A DNA stretch of 64,000 bases from Comamonas piscis (GCF_014109725.1 NZ_CP058554.1:1984001-2048000), one strand, 5' to 3'. Counted from the first letter of the stretch, positions 56,537 through 64,000 are shown. A program made the numbers and translations. Notes: generated from the sequence alone by a model not told the origin.

Positions 56537-58438
56537 ATGCAAGCCATCACAGATGAAACTCAGCAACCCAGCGTGCACGAACGCCCTGACTCAATGGCTG
56601 ACAGTGGCCGGGCATTCCTCAATACCCTGATCTCCAAGCGCAAAGAGGCCATCGCAGGCCGTAGCGGGTCAGGCATCGAGGAAGAATGGACTGAAGACGA
56701 GGAGCACTACCAAGGCATTGATGATGCGAACCGCGCATTCCAGAACGCCAACCAGCTCTACGGCAGCCGCAAGACAGCCATCCTGAATGGGAAAAGTGCG
56801 AATAAGGCTGACGGCGCCCGCTCGGTGATCTTCATCAACATCACCCGCAGCTACACCGACGCGGCAAGCGCACGGGTGGCTGACATGCTGTTGCCTATCG
56901 ATGACCGCTGCTGGGAGATCAAGCCGACGCCGCTGCCACAGCTCTCGCCGACCAAGCTTGCGCAATTGGCCCAGCAGATGGGCGGTGTTGACCCCGGCCA
57001 GATTCAAGACCAGATGCAGGCGCAGCAGGCAGAGGCTGTGGAATCCGCCAAGCGCATGCAAGATGCCATCGAGGACCCCTTGGTTGAATCCAACTGGCAC
57101 GGCGAAGTTCGCCAGGTGATCGAGGATGCAGCCCGGGTGGGGTCTGGTGTGCTCAAGGGGCCATTCCCCGTGCTGCGCACCGTGCGCCTCACCCAAAAGG
57201 ACGAGTACACCGGCCTCACTTCCATGATGAAGGTGGAGGAGATCCAGCCAGCCAGCAAGCGCATCGATCCGTGGAATCTGTTTCCCGATCCCTCCTGCGG
57301 CGAAAACATCCACCACGGCAGCTACACCTGGGAGCGCGAATGCATCAGCAAACGCCAGATCAAGGAGCTGCTGGCCGACGATAGCTATGACGCGGTCGCG
57401 CTTGCCGCCGCGCTCAAAGAGGGCCCCAGCCGTGTTCGTGAGGGCACTGAGGCGACCTATCGCCCGGGTGATGATATTGAACGCGAGGTTGGTGATTTCT
57501 TGCGAAGCGAAGTTGATGGCAAGCTGCCATATGAGTCGATCAAAAAGCTCCGTTCACTGGTTGGTCAGGAAATCAGTGAAGGCGGTTTAACTGCCGATGT
57601 GCCGCGCAGCAAGTGGCGAGCCTTGTACTCGGCGCTCAGCGATGACCTGGGCACCGCCGCAGAAGCAGCAGGCCCATCAGCACAACAAGCATGGACCCGC
57701 GCCAACCAGTACACCAAGGCCAGCATTCAGCGCCTGGAGCAGCTGGAATCGGTGGTGAACCGCGATGCGCCCGAAAAGATATTCAAGGCTGCAACCAGTG
57801 GCCTGGCTGATGGCGGCACCCAGATCAACCGCGTCATGAAGTCTATGCCTGTCGAAAACCGCCGCGAGGTGGCCGCCGCTGTGCTGCAGCGCCTAGGCCG
57901 GGCGCGGAACTCAGCCCAGGACGAAATGGGCGCCGCGTTCAGTCCGGAGTCCTTCCTGACGAACCTGGCCGCGATGTCGCCCCCAGCGCGCACAGCTTTA
58001 TTCGCGAACTCTGGCTTCCCCGGCCTGCGTCAACGCATCGAGACGATGGGCAAGATGTCGTCGTTGCGACGCGAGGGTGCGCAGGTTTTTGCGAACCCTA
58101 GCGGGACGGCACGGCAAACTGCGTTGCTGGGCGGAATGTCGGGCTTGGCTGGTGCCTTGGCTACGGGAAATATTCCAATGCTTATGGGTGTAGTCGCAGC
58201 ACCTGTGATGGCTCGCACATTCGCGGAAGGTCTCGCTGGACCGAAAGTCGCTCAGTTCTTTGCACAAAGGTCGGCCCTCAACCCCGCGACCCCCGCAACC
58301 GCAATCAACGTAGCGAACCAGGCCACGCAAACCGAGTCCCCGATCTACACCAACAAGACCAAGGCCAATCTAGAGGCTAGCAGATTGCGCATGCGAGCCG
58401 TCGAGGTGCCAGGGGGGTGGAAGCTGGTGCCGCGATGA
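56537..58438 (+). CDS. Chimeric phage protein: portal N-terminus fused to a virion-associated protein C-terminus
   Basis: 633 residues. Residues 1 to about 305 are portal/head-to-tail connector protein (DANRAFQNANQLYGSRKTAI, ITRSYTDAASARVADMLLP, RIDPWNLFPDPSCGENIHHG, YTWERECISKRQIKELLADD). From about residue 318 the sequence changes to that of a large internal or ejection-type virion protein (KLPYESIKKLRSLVGQEISE, PRSKWRALYSALSDDLGTAA, INRVMKSMPVENRREVAAAV) with a hydrophobic Gly/Ala block and a natural-looking end. The join, near 57470, keeps the frame. The portal barrel domains are absent, so it cannot act as a normal portal. ATG at 56537; 56495 possible. Confidence 0.75.
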   Translation: MQAITDETQQPSVHERPDSMADSGRAFLNTLISKRKEAIAGRSGSGIEEEWTEDEEHYQGIDDANRAFQNANQLYGSRKTAILNGKSANKADGARSVIFINITRSYTDAASARVADMLLPIDDRCWEIKPTPLPQLSPTKLAQLAQQMGGVDPGQIQDQMQAQQAEAVESAKRMQDAIEDPLVESNWHGEVRQVIEDAARVGSGVLKGPFPVLRTVRLTQKDEYTGLTSMMKVEEIQPASKRIDPWNLFPDPSCGENIHHGSYTWERECISKRQIKELLADDSYDAVALAAALKEGPSRVREGTEATYRPGDDIEREVGDFLRSEVDGKLPYESIKKLRSLVGQEISEGGLTADVPRSKWRALYSALSDDLGTAAEAAGPSAQQAWTRANQYTKASIQRLEQLESVVNRDAPEKIFKAATSGLADGGTQINRVMKSMPVENRREVAAAVLQRLGRARNSAQDEMGAAFSPESFLTNLAAMSPPARTALFANSGFPGLRQRIETMGKMSSLRREGAQVFANPSGTARQTALLGGMSGLAGALATGNIPMLMGVVAAPVMARTFAEGLAGPKVAQFFAQRSALNPATPATAINVANQATQTESPIYTNKTKANLEASRLRMRAVEVPGGWKLVPR

Positions 58439-58445
58439 CCACGCA

Positions 58446-58469
58446 ACAAAAAACCGCCCTGAGGCGGTT
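58446..58469 (-). terminator. Terminator of the 58482 gene
   Basis: On the minus strand AACCGCC pairs with GGCGGTT around TCAG, followed by TTTTTGTTG. It lies 13 bases beyond the stop. Confidence 0.85.
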
Positions 58470-58481
58470 GGAGGAGAAGGG

Positions 58482-58706
58482 CTATTTTTGTCCAGTGCTT
58501 CGCACAACCTCAGCTTGACCTTTGATCCCAATTTGGTCACAGAGACGCCCGAGCGCTCCGTCTGTGTATTCAATTCGCCATTGATCTAGCACGTCAGTTT
58601 GAGAGGGGTCATATACGACCCTACCGGTTTCGCCGGACGGGTGTCGGATCAAGTCACTTTCAGAAATCTCATGATCACTGAAATCAGTCCATGGTGCTGT
58701 TTGCAT
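58482..58706 (-). CDS. Small phage protein
   Basis: 74 residues. WTDFSDHEISESDLIRHPSG, ETGRVVYDPSQTDVLDQWRI and EYTDGALGRLCDQIGIKGQA form a small beta-rich protein like many short phage proteins that begin with a D-x-I-x-H-P-S-G-E-T-G motif. A longer in-frame start (GTG at 58751) exists. Function is unknown. It has its own terminator. Confidence 0.65.
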   Translation of the reverse strand: MQTAPWTDFSDHEISESDLIRHPSGETGRVVYDPSQTDVLDQWRIEYTDGALGRLCDQIGIKGQAEVVRSTGQK

Positions 58707-58799
58707 CGCCGTAAGCCTTGAAGGTAAATCGGTTGGCAGGCTTTTGAGCACGCGGAGGGAACCAGGCCGCTCAGGCCCGCTTTTAGGGAACGAAGGAAT

Positions 58800-59024
58800 C
58801 TATTTCGTGAGAGCTATCTGAATGCCTTCAAGCTTTGCGTGCTCGACTGCTTCGTGAGCGGTCTCAAACAGCTTGGAGAACGTGTAGACGGTGTCTTGTG
58901 CGACGGACCCCTGGCCAGACTTCAAGGAAACTGCTGATTGAAACTTGCCATCTGGCTGCTCGGAAACGCCAGGAGAGATGAAATAGCGGGAGATCTTGTT
59001 TGTGTCTTTAGAAAAATGGAACAT
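58800..59024 (-). CDS. Small phage protein
   Basis: 74 residues. MFHFSKDTNKISRYFISPGV and SEQPDGKFQSAVSLKSGQGS then AVEHAKLEGIQIAL resemble short beta-sheet phage proteins in which a sample-like F-T-x-x-F-x-T-x-x-x-A-x-x-Y-A-x-x-E-G tail is common. ATG at 59024 has GGAG 8 bases before it. Function is unknown. Confidence 0.55.
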   Translation of the reverse strand: MFHFSKDTNKISRYFISPGVSEQPDGKFQSAVSLKSGQGSVAQDTVYTFSKLFETAHEAVEHAKLEGIQIALTK

Positions 59025-59267
59025 ATATGCGCGCTCCACGCGCTAAAACGGTGGAGCATGAGGCGCCAAAAATAAATGCAGAAGAGGGGAAAGCCGACCC
59101 TAGGAATTTATTGTGGCTTGGAGAGCTTGCCTAGGATGGGGGTGCGAAACGGTGTGAGAGCCAGGCACTTTGACGGATCAAGGGGCAAGCGTGCCCTGAT
59201 CGAAAATTCAGGATAGCACAAAGCTGACTTTTGTGCCTGACCGAAACCGCGAGGACGTTCGCTCACT
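59025..59267. other. Intergenic stretch with a short hairpin
   Basis: No gene is seen. AGCACAAA (59216-59223) and TTTTGTGCC (59229-59237) form a 7-bp stem around GCTGACT, about 30 bases after the stop of the 59268 gene. No T run on that strand. Confidence 0.35.
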
Positions 59268-59489
59268 TCAGTTCTTGATCATCTTCCGTTGCAAGCCTTC
59301 GCGGAAGAGGTGCCCGCCGATCTCGGCCAGGGAGAACATCTCTTCCTCAGAGATGCTTCCCTCGATCTCACTCATGAACACAGCTAAGAGCGCCATAGCA
59401 GCATCTGGGTCACAGGGGATGCCCAGCTCGTCCATGCGTTCTGCCTGCTGGCGGAAGGTTTCGATGTAGGGATCAACGGGTATGGTCAT
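59268..59489 (-). CDS. Small acidic phage protein
   Basis: 73 residues. MTIPVDPYIETFRQQAERMD, GIPCDPDAAMALLAVFMSEI and SISEEEMFSLAEIGGHLFRE are mainly helical and acidic. GGAGG lies 6 bases before the ATG. No family recognised. The segment SISEEEMFSLAEIGGHLFRE resembles the SISREELEGALFLAAKHM part of the protein at 63335, which may mean a shared domain. Confidence 0.6.
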   Translation of the reverse strand: MTIPVDPYIETFRQQAERMDELGIPCDPDAAMALLAVFMSEIEGSISEEEMFSLAEIGGHLFREGLQRKMIKN

Positions 59490-59520
59490 GGCTTCCTCCT
59501 GTGCGAATGCTACCGCGCAG

Positions 59521-59548
59521 GCAAAAGAAAAGCCACCCGGAGGTGGCT
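59521..59548 (-). terminator. Terminator of the 59558 gene
   Basis: On the minus strand AGCCACC pairs with GGTGGCT around TCCG, followed by TTTCTTTTGC. Confidence 0.82.
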
Positions 59549-59557
59549 GTGGGATGG

Positions 59558-59752
59558 TCAGCGATCTGGCACCGCGTTGCACTGAAGTGCTGGCAGCTTT
59601 GGGTGTAGCTGAGAAAAGATGAACTGAAGCTCATCATACTCCGAGGGGCGCATTTGGTTGCTTCCATAGCCAACTTGAAGAGGTGGGAGGCGCTGGCCGG
59701 CCTCTCCAAGTTCCTGCGCAAAGACAGCCAGCATCCGAGTCTGTTCATCCAT
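59558..59752 (-). CDS. Small phage protein
   Basis: 64 residues. MDEQTRMLAVFAQELGEAGQ then LPPLQVGYGSNQMRPSEYDE and LQFIFSQLHPKLPAL. GGAG lies 7 bases before the ATG at 59752. The frame remains open upstream to 59917 with Ala/Thr/Ser-rich residues that look non-coding. No family recognised. Confidence 0.5.
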   Translation of the reverse strand: MDEQTRMLAVFAQELGEAGQRLPPLQVGYGSNQMRPSEYDELQFIFSQLHPKLPALQCNAVPDR

Positions 59753-60088
59753 GATGATCTCCATAATTAAGGAGCGATCAGAGTACGCCCAACTTGCGCC
59801 TAGCGGGCTTGGGGTTAGTGAAGATCTGACTTGGCTAGCGTGGGCTGCAGGAGCTGCTAAGCTATGAGCGGCTGCAACGGTAGTTGAGGTAGTTGGCTTT
59901 GCATGATCAGATGTCATCTTCGAAAGTGACTAGTTGACAAGTTTAGAGTTTGGTGCAAGAGCAGTTCAACAAAAGTTTAGTCGTAAGTTGAGTTGTATTG
60001 CCATGAGTGGCAATATAAGCAGTTGCTGTCACTGGGAAAAATCCATAAAATTTGAGATGTTACAATCCCCCGTTTGACATCTTTCAAC
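59753..60088. other. Divergent region before the Fic gene, 336 bp
   Basis: An AT-rich stretch with no convincing gene. It must hold promoters for the small phage gene and for the Fic gene. AT content rises toward the Fic gene. Confidence 0.35.
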
Positions 60089-61231
60089 ATGGCAACCTTC
60101 GTGCATCATGAGCTGAGGCTGCTCAATCCTCGGTTTGACTCTCCTCTGCTTGACGTTCTCACTGACCTTGAGCATCTACGCAGGCTTGAGATCTCTGGTG
60201 ACACCCCTCCTGAGATGTTCTTCCAGCTCAAGCAGATCTTTCATCTGCTTGAAAGCCTCTCATCGGCGCGCATCGAGGGCAACCACACTACCTTAGCTGA
60301 CTATTTGGATGCCCCAGAGTCTCCAGGAGGTCAGGCCGACCACCTGATGGAAATTAAGAACATTGAGCTAGCCATGCGTCACATTGACGAGGCCATTGTT
60401 CAAGGAGCTTCGCTGACCGAACTTGACGTTCGTGGACTCCATGAGATGACTGTCATGGGTTTGATCAGAGAAGGAGACCGCAGCCCGGGTTCTTATCGAT
60501 CTGGGCCGATATCAATTTCTAAATCAGACCACAAACCGCCAGAGCACTTATCCGTGTCTGGATACATGGCTGAGCTGTTTGCATTTATCAACGAGCCGCA
60601 TCAGCCAAAGTATGACTTGATGAAAGTTGCCCTAGCGCATCATCGTTTCGCCTGGATTCACCCATTTGGAAACGGGAATGGTAGAGTAGTGCGTCTGATT
60701 ACCTACGCAATGCTAATCAAATATGGCTTCAAGGTGAACGGAGCTGGCCGCCTATTGAATCCTGCAGCAGTCTTCTGCGCGGATCGAGAAAAATACTATC
60801 AGATGCTCTCTGCAGCTGATGCAGGCACAGATGAGGGACTAGAGAATTGGTGTACTTATGTGCTGACGGGGGTGCGTGATGAAATGGGAAAAATCAACCG
60901 CCTGACTGACTATACCTATCTCAGTAAGAGCATTCTTTTGCCTGCAATTGATCATGCGATAGAGCGTCAATACGTCACCTTAACCGAGGCAAAAATTCTT
61001 AAAATAGCTGTTAACAAAAAGGAGGTGAAGTCTGCAGACCTAACCCCCGCGATGGATGGCATGTCAGGTGGCCAGCGCACATATCAGATCAAGAAAATGG
61101 TGGATTCACATCTTTTAGCCCCAACTAGGGAAGGCTCCAGAAGCTACGTTTTAGGAATTCGAAACAAGTTGCTTTTGAGAGGGGTGATTAAAGCCCTTAC
61201 GAATGAAGGCTTCATATCTGAGCTGTTGTGA
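60089..61231 (+). CDS. Class II Fic domain AMP-transferase
   Basis: 380 residues. The N-terminal Fic_N part carries the inhibitory helix SSARIEGN (residues 58-65, Glu63), whose glutamate blocks ATP. The Fic motif HPFGNGNGR lies at 191-199, with RFAWIHPFGNGNGRVVRL around it. The C-terminal 100 residues look like a winged helix (VTLTEAKILKIAVNKKEVKS, GGQRTYQIKKMVDSHLLAPT). Fic proteins modify target proteins by AMP transfer; class II members keep the antitoxin in the same chain. The gene is AT-rich and out of keeping with the host. No ribosome site is clear; the start at 60089 is the first ATG. Confidence 0.9.
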   Translation: MATFVHHELRLLNPRFDSPLLDVLTDLEHLRRLEISGDTPPEMFFQLKQIFHLLESLSSARIEGNHTTLADYLDAPESPGGQADHLMEIKNIELAMRHIDEAIVQGASLTELDVRGLHEMTVMGLIREGDRSPGSYRSGPISISKSDHKPPEHLSVSGYMAELFAFINEPHQPKYDLMKVALAHHRFAWIHPFGNGNGRVVRLITYAMLIKYGFKVNGAGRLLNPAAVFCADREKYYQMLSAADAGTDEGLENWCTYVLTGVRDEMGKINRLTDYTYLSKSILLPAIDHAIERQYVTLTEAKILKIAVNKKEVKSADLTPAMDGMSGGQRTYQIKKMVDSHLLAPTREGSRSYVLGIRNKLLLRGVIKALTNEGFISELL

Positions 61232-61270
61232 TGTTAGCGCTAGTTAGGTATTTCAGAAGATGAATTTTCT

Positions 61271-61293
61271 AAACCCGCTCCGGCGGGTTTTTT
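61271..61293 (+). terminator. Terminator of the Fic gene
   Basis: AAACCCGC pairs with GCGGGTTT around TCCG, then TTT. Confidence 0.85.
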
Positions 61294-61313
61294 CATGCCC
61301 GGGCCAGGCTGCG

Positions 61314-61754
61314 CTACGGCTCGCGCCTCTCCCCCGCAAAGAACACGCGCTCGATCTCCCGGAGCTTGTGAACGCCAAAGCCATCAATCTTCATCAGCTG
61401 CTTGGGGTTCATTGCCCGCAACTGCTCAACAGTCGTGATGCCGCCGCGCGCCAACGCTTGAACCGTGGCTGGGGATAGCACGCCATTGAGAGATGAGCCT
61501 TTAATCTGACGCACTGGAGTTCTCGGCATGGCAGGAGTGAATGACTCGCCAGGGAAGAGTGAGCGCTCGATGTCCCTGAATCGGAGCATCCCCATGCCTC
61601 TCATCTTCAAAAGTTGATCCGGATATGCCCGGCGGACTTCTTCCACTGTACGAATTCCGTTCCTTAAAAGAACGGTCTTCACGCGCGGGGGCAGCAGGTC
61701 GCCTAGAAGTGTCTCGGGCTGTAGCGAAGGGTGGAGGTGCATGCTCTGCATCAT
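61314..61754 (-). CDS. Small protein of two RNA-polymerase-alpha-CTD-like HhH modules
   Basis: 146 residues. Module 1 (about 21-67) reads LPPRVKTVLLRNGIRTVEEV and YPDQLLKMRGMGMLRFRDIE. Module 2 (about 93-140) reads LSPATVQALARGGITTVEQL and NPKQLMKIDGFGVHKLREIE. Each has the G-I-x-T-V-E-x-L...L-x-K-I-x-G-x-G...L-x-E-I-E pattern of the helix-hairpin-helix fold of the alpha C-terminal domain of RNA polymerase, at equal spacing of 47 residues. A basic linker joins them. A DNA-binding role, perhaps in transcription control of the prophage, is inferred. Confidence 0.7.
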   Translation of the reverse strand: MMQSMHLHPSLQPETLLGDLLPPRVKTVLLRNGIRTVEEVRRAYPDQLLKMRGMGMLRFRDIERSLFPGESFTPAMPRTPVRQIKGSSLNGVLSPATVQALARGGITTVEQLRAMNPKQLMKIDGFGVHKLREIERVFFAGERREP

Positions 61755-61796
61755 AGATGGTGCAGCTTTTGACAGCGAGAGGGAAAGAGCGGGTGT

Positions 61797-61819
61797 AAAA
61801 AAGCCCTCCGAAGAGGGCT
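61797..61819 (-). terminator. Terminator of the Ig-domain protein gene
   Basis: On the minus strand AGCCCTC pairs with GAGGGCT around TTCG, followed by a T run. It begins 7 bases beyond the stop at 61826. Confidence 0.88.
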
Positions 61820-61825
61820 CACAGA

Positions 61826-63097
61826 TCAGTTCGATTTGCGTCGGCGCATGAGACCCATGGATCCCGCAACTACCCCCGAGAGCAGCAGCAGGCCCAAACC
61901 GCCCAGGGCTGGCACTGGTGTTGGGGTAGCTTGAACCACTGGCGCAGCAGTGATCACGATCGTGAAGGTTTGTTCAGCAACATGGACTGCCTTGGCCGCC
62001 AGTTCAGGTTGCACAGCGCTATCCATGGCCATGACCGAGAAGCTGTACGTGCCAGGTGTCGTGGGCGTACCAGAGACTACACCACTCGCAGTGTCCAGCT
62101 CCAGGCCGGGCGGCAGGTCGCCAACCACAGAGAAGGTGTACGGAGGCAGGCCGCCTGTTACCTGCAGGGGCTGAGAATAAGCAGCTGCAACAACACCGCC
62201 TGCGAGCGTGATGTTTGGACCTGCACCCACAAAAGTGATGTCAAGAGGATCCACGACGAGAGTCAGAGTAGTCGTCTGCTGACGAGATGCGTTATCGGTT
62301 ACAACAACCGTAACGGTTGCAGTTTGCGGTGAAGTTGGCGTGCCGCTGATCACTCCGCTAGCCGGGTCGATGCTTAGTCCAACCGGTAGACCAGAGGCCG
62401 ACCACTTTAAGGGCTTCTCTCCACCGGTAGCCTCTAGAGTTGTGGTGTATGGCTGGTTCACTACAGCTGTGGGCAGAGCAGAGCTGGTGATCATCGGAGA
62501 GTCGTCGCAAGTACCCTCGAATGGTTGGGGCGCTGTCCAGTAACTAGGATTCATTTGAACCCCGTCAGCCCGATCGTTGACAAATTGGTTGTAGTCGAGG
62601 TTATATAGAACACCATTAGCAGAATTGGCAAACCAATTCAGGCCTGAAAGGTTTAGCCCGCTGGTGGTGAATTTCCCCCCCTCAACGTTGTTTGCTACTA
62701 CCTCCCCGAACATGCTCGTGAGTGCTCCGGTCGCATCAGTGATCACACTGCCACTAGCGATCGTAGGAGGCGTATCGACCAGGTTTTGCATAAACACAGC
62801 GTTACGTGCATCATTGAAACGCCAGATGGTGCACTTCAGATTTGCGGAGGTCCAAGATTGCGAGGCCGAACTACTTGCGCCGTTATCGAAGACAAAAGTT
62901 ACGGTGTAGCTCTGGTTGGCGATAATTTCGGGGATGTTGCTTGCGTCGATCTGTCCGGAATATGTTGTAGCAAAAGGCGCAGCAGATACCGGAATGGAGA
63001 GCGATGCCGTCATGAGGCCCGCAACCATGAAGTGCGTGTTATTGCGCAACCAATTTTTCAGCATTTCAATCGTCACGGTATACGGTTTTTTAGGCAT
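61826..63097 (-). CDS. Exported protein with putative Ig domains and a CTERM-like tail
   Basis: 423 residues. A signal-peptide-like region ends near LSIPVSAAPF (residue 40). A domain of about 150 residues follows (TFVFDNGASSSASQSW). Two putative Ig (He_PIG) domains are seen at about 205-272 (GLPVGLSIDPASGVISGTPT) and 308-362 (DLPPGLELDTASGVVSGTPT). The tail (395-423) is VPALGGLGLLLLSGVVAGS followed by MGLMRRR, i.e. short motif, hydrophobic helix, Arg cluster, like IPTL/PEP-CTERM sorting tails. AGGAAAG precedes the ATG. It is unusual for a prophage; surface sorting is inferred. Confidence 0.75.
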   Translation of the reverse strand: MPKKPYTVTIEMLKNWLRNNTHFMVAGLMTASLSIPVSAAPFATTYSGQIDASNIPEIIANQSYTVTFVFDNGASSSASQSWTSANLKCTIWRFNDARNAVFMQNLVDTPPTIASGSVITDATGALTSMFGEVVANNVEGGKFTTSGLNLSGLNWFANSANGVLYNLDYNQFVNDRADGVQMNPSYWTAPQPFEGTCDDSPMITSSALPTAVVNQPYTTTLEATGGEKPLKWSASGLPVGLSIDPASGVISGTPTSPQTATVTVVVTDNASRQQTTTLTLVVDPLDITFVGAGPNITLAGGVVAAAYSQPLQVTGGLPPYTFSVVGDLPPGLELDTASGVVSGTPTTPGTYSFSVMAMDSAVQPELAAKAVHVAEQTFTIVITAAPVVQATPTPVPALGGLGLLLLSGVVAGSMGLMRRRKSN

Positions 63098-63217
63098 CGT
63101 CTTTCCTCTAGTCGGTCAAATTTTTACAACGTAAGATTGTTAACAATTTGTTTCAGTCCGTCAATCCCTGAAACTAGTGATAGGGCGCACCCTAGCAGCA
63201 TCCCTTCATCCAGGCGC

Positions 63218-63240
63218 AAAAAAGCCCGCGTCTGCGGGCT
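63218..63240 (-). terminator. Second terminator after the 63335 gene
   Basis: On the minus strand AGCCCGC pairs with GCGGGCT around AGAC, then a T run. It stands about 80 bases beyond the terminator at 63296. The stretch 63098-63217 is upstream of the Ig-domain gene and shows no gene. Confidence 0.82.
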
Positions 63241-63295
63241 GCTGGGTGTGGTGGCTGGCCTCGCATTTCCCGAGGTCGTCAGCTAGGCGTGCATG

Positions 63296-63317
63296 AAAAA
63301 GCCCTCGGGCGAGGGCT
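63296..63317 (-). terminator. First terminator after the 63335 gene
   Basis: On the minus strand AGCCCTCG pairs with CGAGGGCT-like CCGAGGGCT around CCC, then TTTTT. It begins 18 bases beyond the stop. Confidence 0.82.
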
Positions 63318-63334
63318 TGTAGGGGCGGTGCAGC

Positions 63335-64000
63335 TTAGCGTCCGAATATCATCTGGGCGACGCCAAAGAGCATGAGGCCTATCGCAGCGACAAGTCCAAC
63401 TAGCCCCACGAGACCGATGCACACGCTGATGAACCCCGAGCGTTCTTCCTTGTCCTTCACCTGCTGATCAGCACGGCGCAGAAGCTCCATGTTCTCCAGG
63501 TAGGTAGGTGGTCGCTTGAGGGGGTCGAACTTGGGTGCCATGCCCAAGATATTACCGCACAACTCCAAAAATCGAAAAATCCGACTCTCGGGGCGCATCC
63601 ACGGCAAGCCCTCCATGTGTTTTGCCGCGAGGAATAGGGCCCCCTCCAGTTCCTCTCGTGAGATGCTCCCGTCTAGCAACAACCCCTCTCGGATCAGCCG
63701 GCCGCGTGTGGCAAGAAACGCTTTCTGCCAGGCGCGATCAGGTCGCAGCGTGCCGGTCTGGTAGCAGATCAGCTCTTCAGCAGCATAGGCCGCAATCTCG
63801 TCCGATTCCTGCCGAGCCGACAACTGGTAGTTGCCTTTGCCATCGACGTAGGTCTGCCGGATGTGGGCCTGCAGCTGCCGCAGACCCTTATCCCCCGACT
63901 TCGCACCATTCTGGATGCCGCGCATGAAGGTTGGCCACTCTGCGCCCAGCCACTTGCGCATGCCGTAGTGGCCGACGGCTTCATGTGCAAGGGTCTGGAC
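63335..64000 (-). CDS. C-terminal end of a large phage protein with an HExxGH site (runs off window)
   Basis: 221 residues in the window and open to the edge. VQTLAHEAVGHYGMRKWLGA carries an HExxGH zinc-peptidase-type motif. RQESDEIAAYAAEELICYQT and SISREELEGALFLAAKHME follow. A C-terminal membrane segment (VCIGLVGLVGLVAAIGLMLF) ends the protein. HEAVGHYG-RR-type motifs occur in very large multi-domain phage polyvalent proteins, so this is likely the end of one. The reading frame must continue beyond 64000. It supports a podovirus of the Bcep22 type as the ancestor, though this is inferred. Confidence 0.65.
   Translation of the reverse strand, partial: VQTLAHEAVGHYGMRKWLGAEWPTFMRGIQNGAKSGDKGLRQLQAHIRQTYVDGKGNYQLSARQESDEIAAYAAEELICYQTGTLRPDRAWQKAFLATRGRLIREGLLLDGSISREELEGALFLAAKHMEGLPWMRPESRIFRFLELCGNILGMAPKFDPLKRPPTYLENMELLRRADQQVKDKEERSGFISVCIGLVGLVGLVAAIGLMLFGVAQMIFGR

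Overview
The window reads as chromosome of a high-GC betaproteobacterium of the order Burkholderiales, most likely family Comamonadaceae (Comamonas or a close relative). The grounds are a DUF3579-rpsT-murJ block, a purM / hda-pcnB-folK block, PhaR (polyhydroxyalkanoate regulation), a Bug-type solute receptor, EF-P carrying Arg32 together with its EarP rhamnosyltransferase, and the overall base and codon use. The genus cannot be fixed without a search.

Layout. 1-5.3 kb: start of an argD-type aminotransferase, DUF3579 protein, ribosomal protein S20, MurJ lipid II flippase, a SirB1-type protein, and a polyphosphate kinase 2 gene behind a tandem Pho-box array. 5.6-11.9 kb: purM with an AI-2E-type membrane protein, then hda, a HAD phosphatase, pcnB and folK, the last three overlapping by 4 bp. 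12-19 kb: Bug receptor, ferredoxin-type reductase, NAD-dependent epimerase, three low-complexity envelope proteins, and a branched-chain amino-acid receptor. 19.1-21.2 kb: FMN riboswitch, ribH2-type lumazine synthase, SotB-type exporter. 21.3-26.1 kb: a phosphonate/selenate-type ABC importer (phnD, phnC and a double-length phnE) followed at once by a PepSY membrane protein with a His/Met-rich segment. 26.3-33 kb: LysR regulator, small NAD(P)-binding protein, hydrolase, family 39-type glycosyltransferase, deaminase and O6-alkylguanine alkyltransferase. 31.9-35.7 kb: a glutarate catabolic cluster (CoA-transferase, glutaryl-CoA dehydrogenase, divergent LysR gene) with a palindromic operator. 35.9-47.8 kb: phaR, rimO, a second ppk2, MATE exporter, DUF2239, efp/earP, a second CoA-transferase, uvrC, pgsA, hupB and tRNA-Val. 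48-51.8 kb: two lipoproteins, a gene-poor stretch with a large inverted repeat, then ppiD.

52-64 kb is a decayed prophage inserted beside tRNA-His. It has a tyrosine integrase, a translationally coupled run of small minus-strand genes, a small terminase, only the C-terminal end of the large terminase, and a portal protein fused in frame to the C-terminal part of a different virion protein. Accessory genes are scattered among these: a two-helix membrane protein of an abortive-infection-like type, a class II Fic protein, a small protein made of two RNA-polymerase-alpha-CTD-like helix-hairpin-helix modules, an exported Ig-domain protein with a CTERM-like tail, and the end of a large HExxGH-containing phage protein that runs off the window. 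The right boundary lies outside the window. The most promising material for new biology is this accessory set and the chimeric portal gene. In the core genome, the Pho-box array on ppk2 and the riboswitch-ribH2-exporter arrangement are the most informative.
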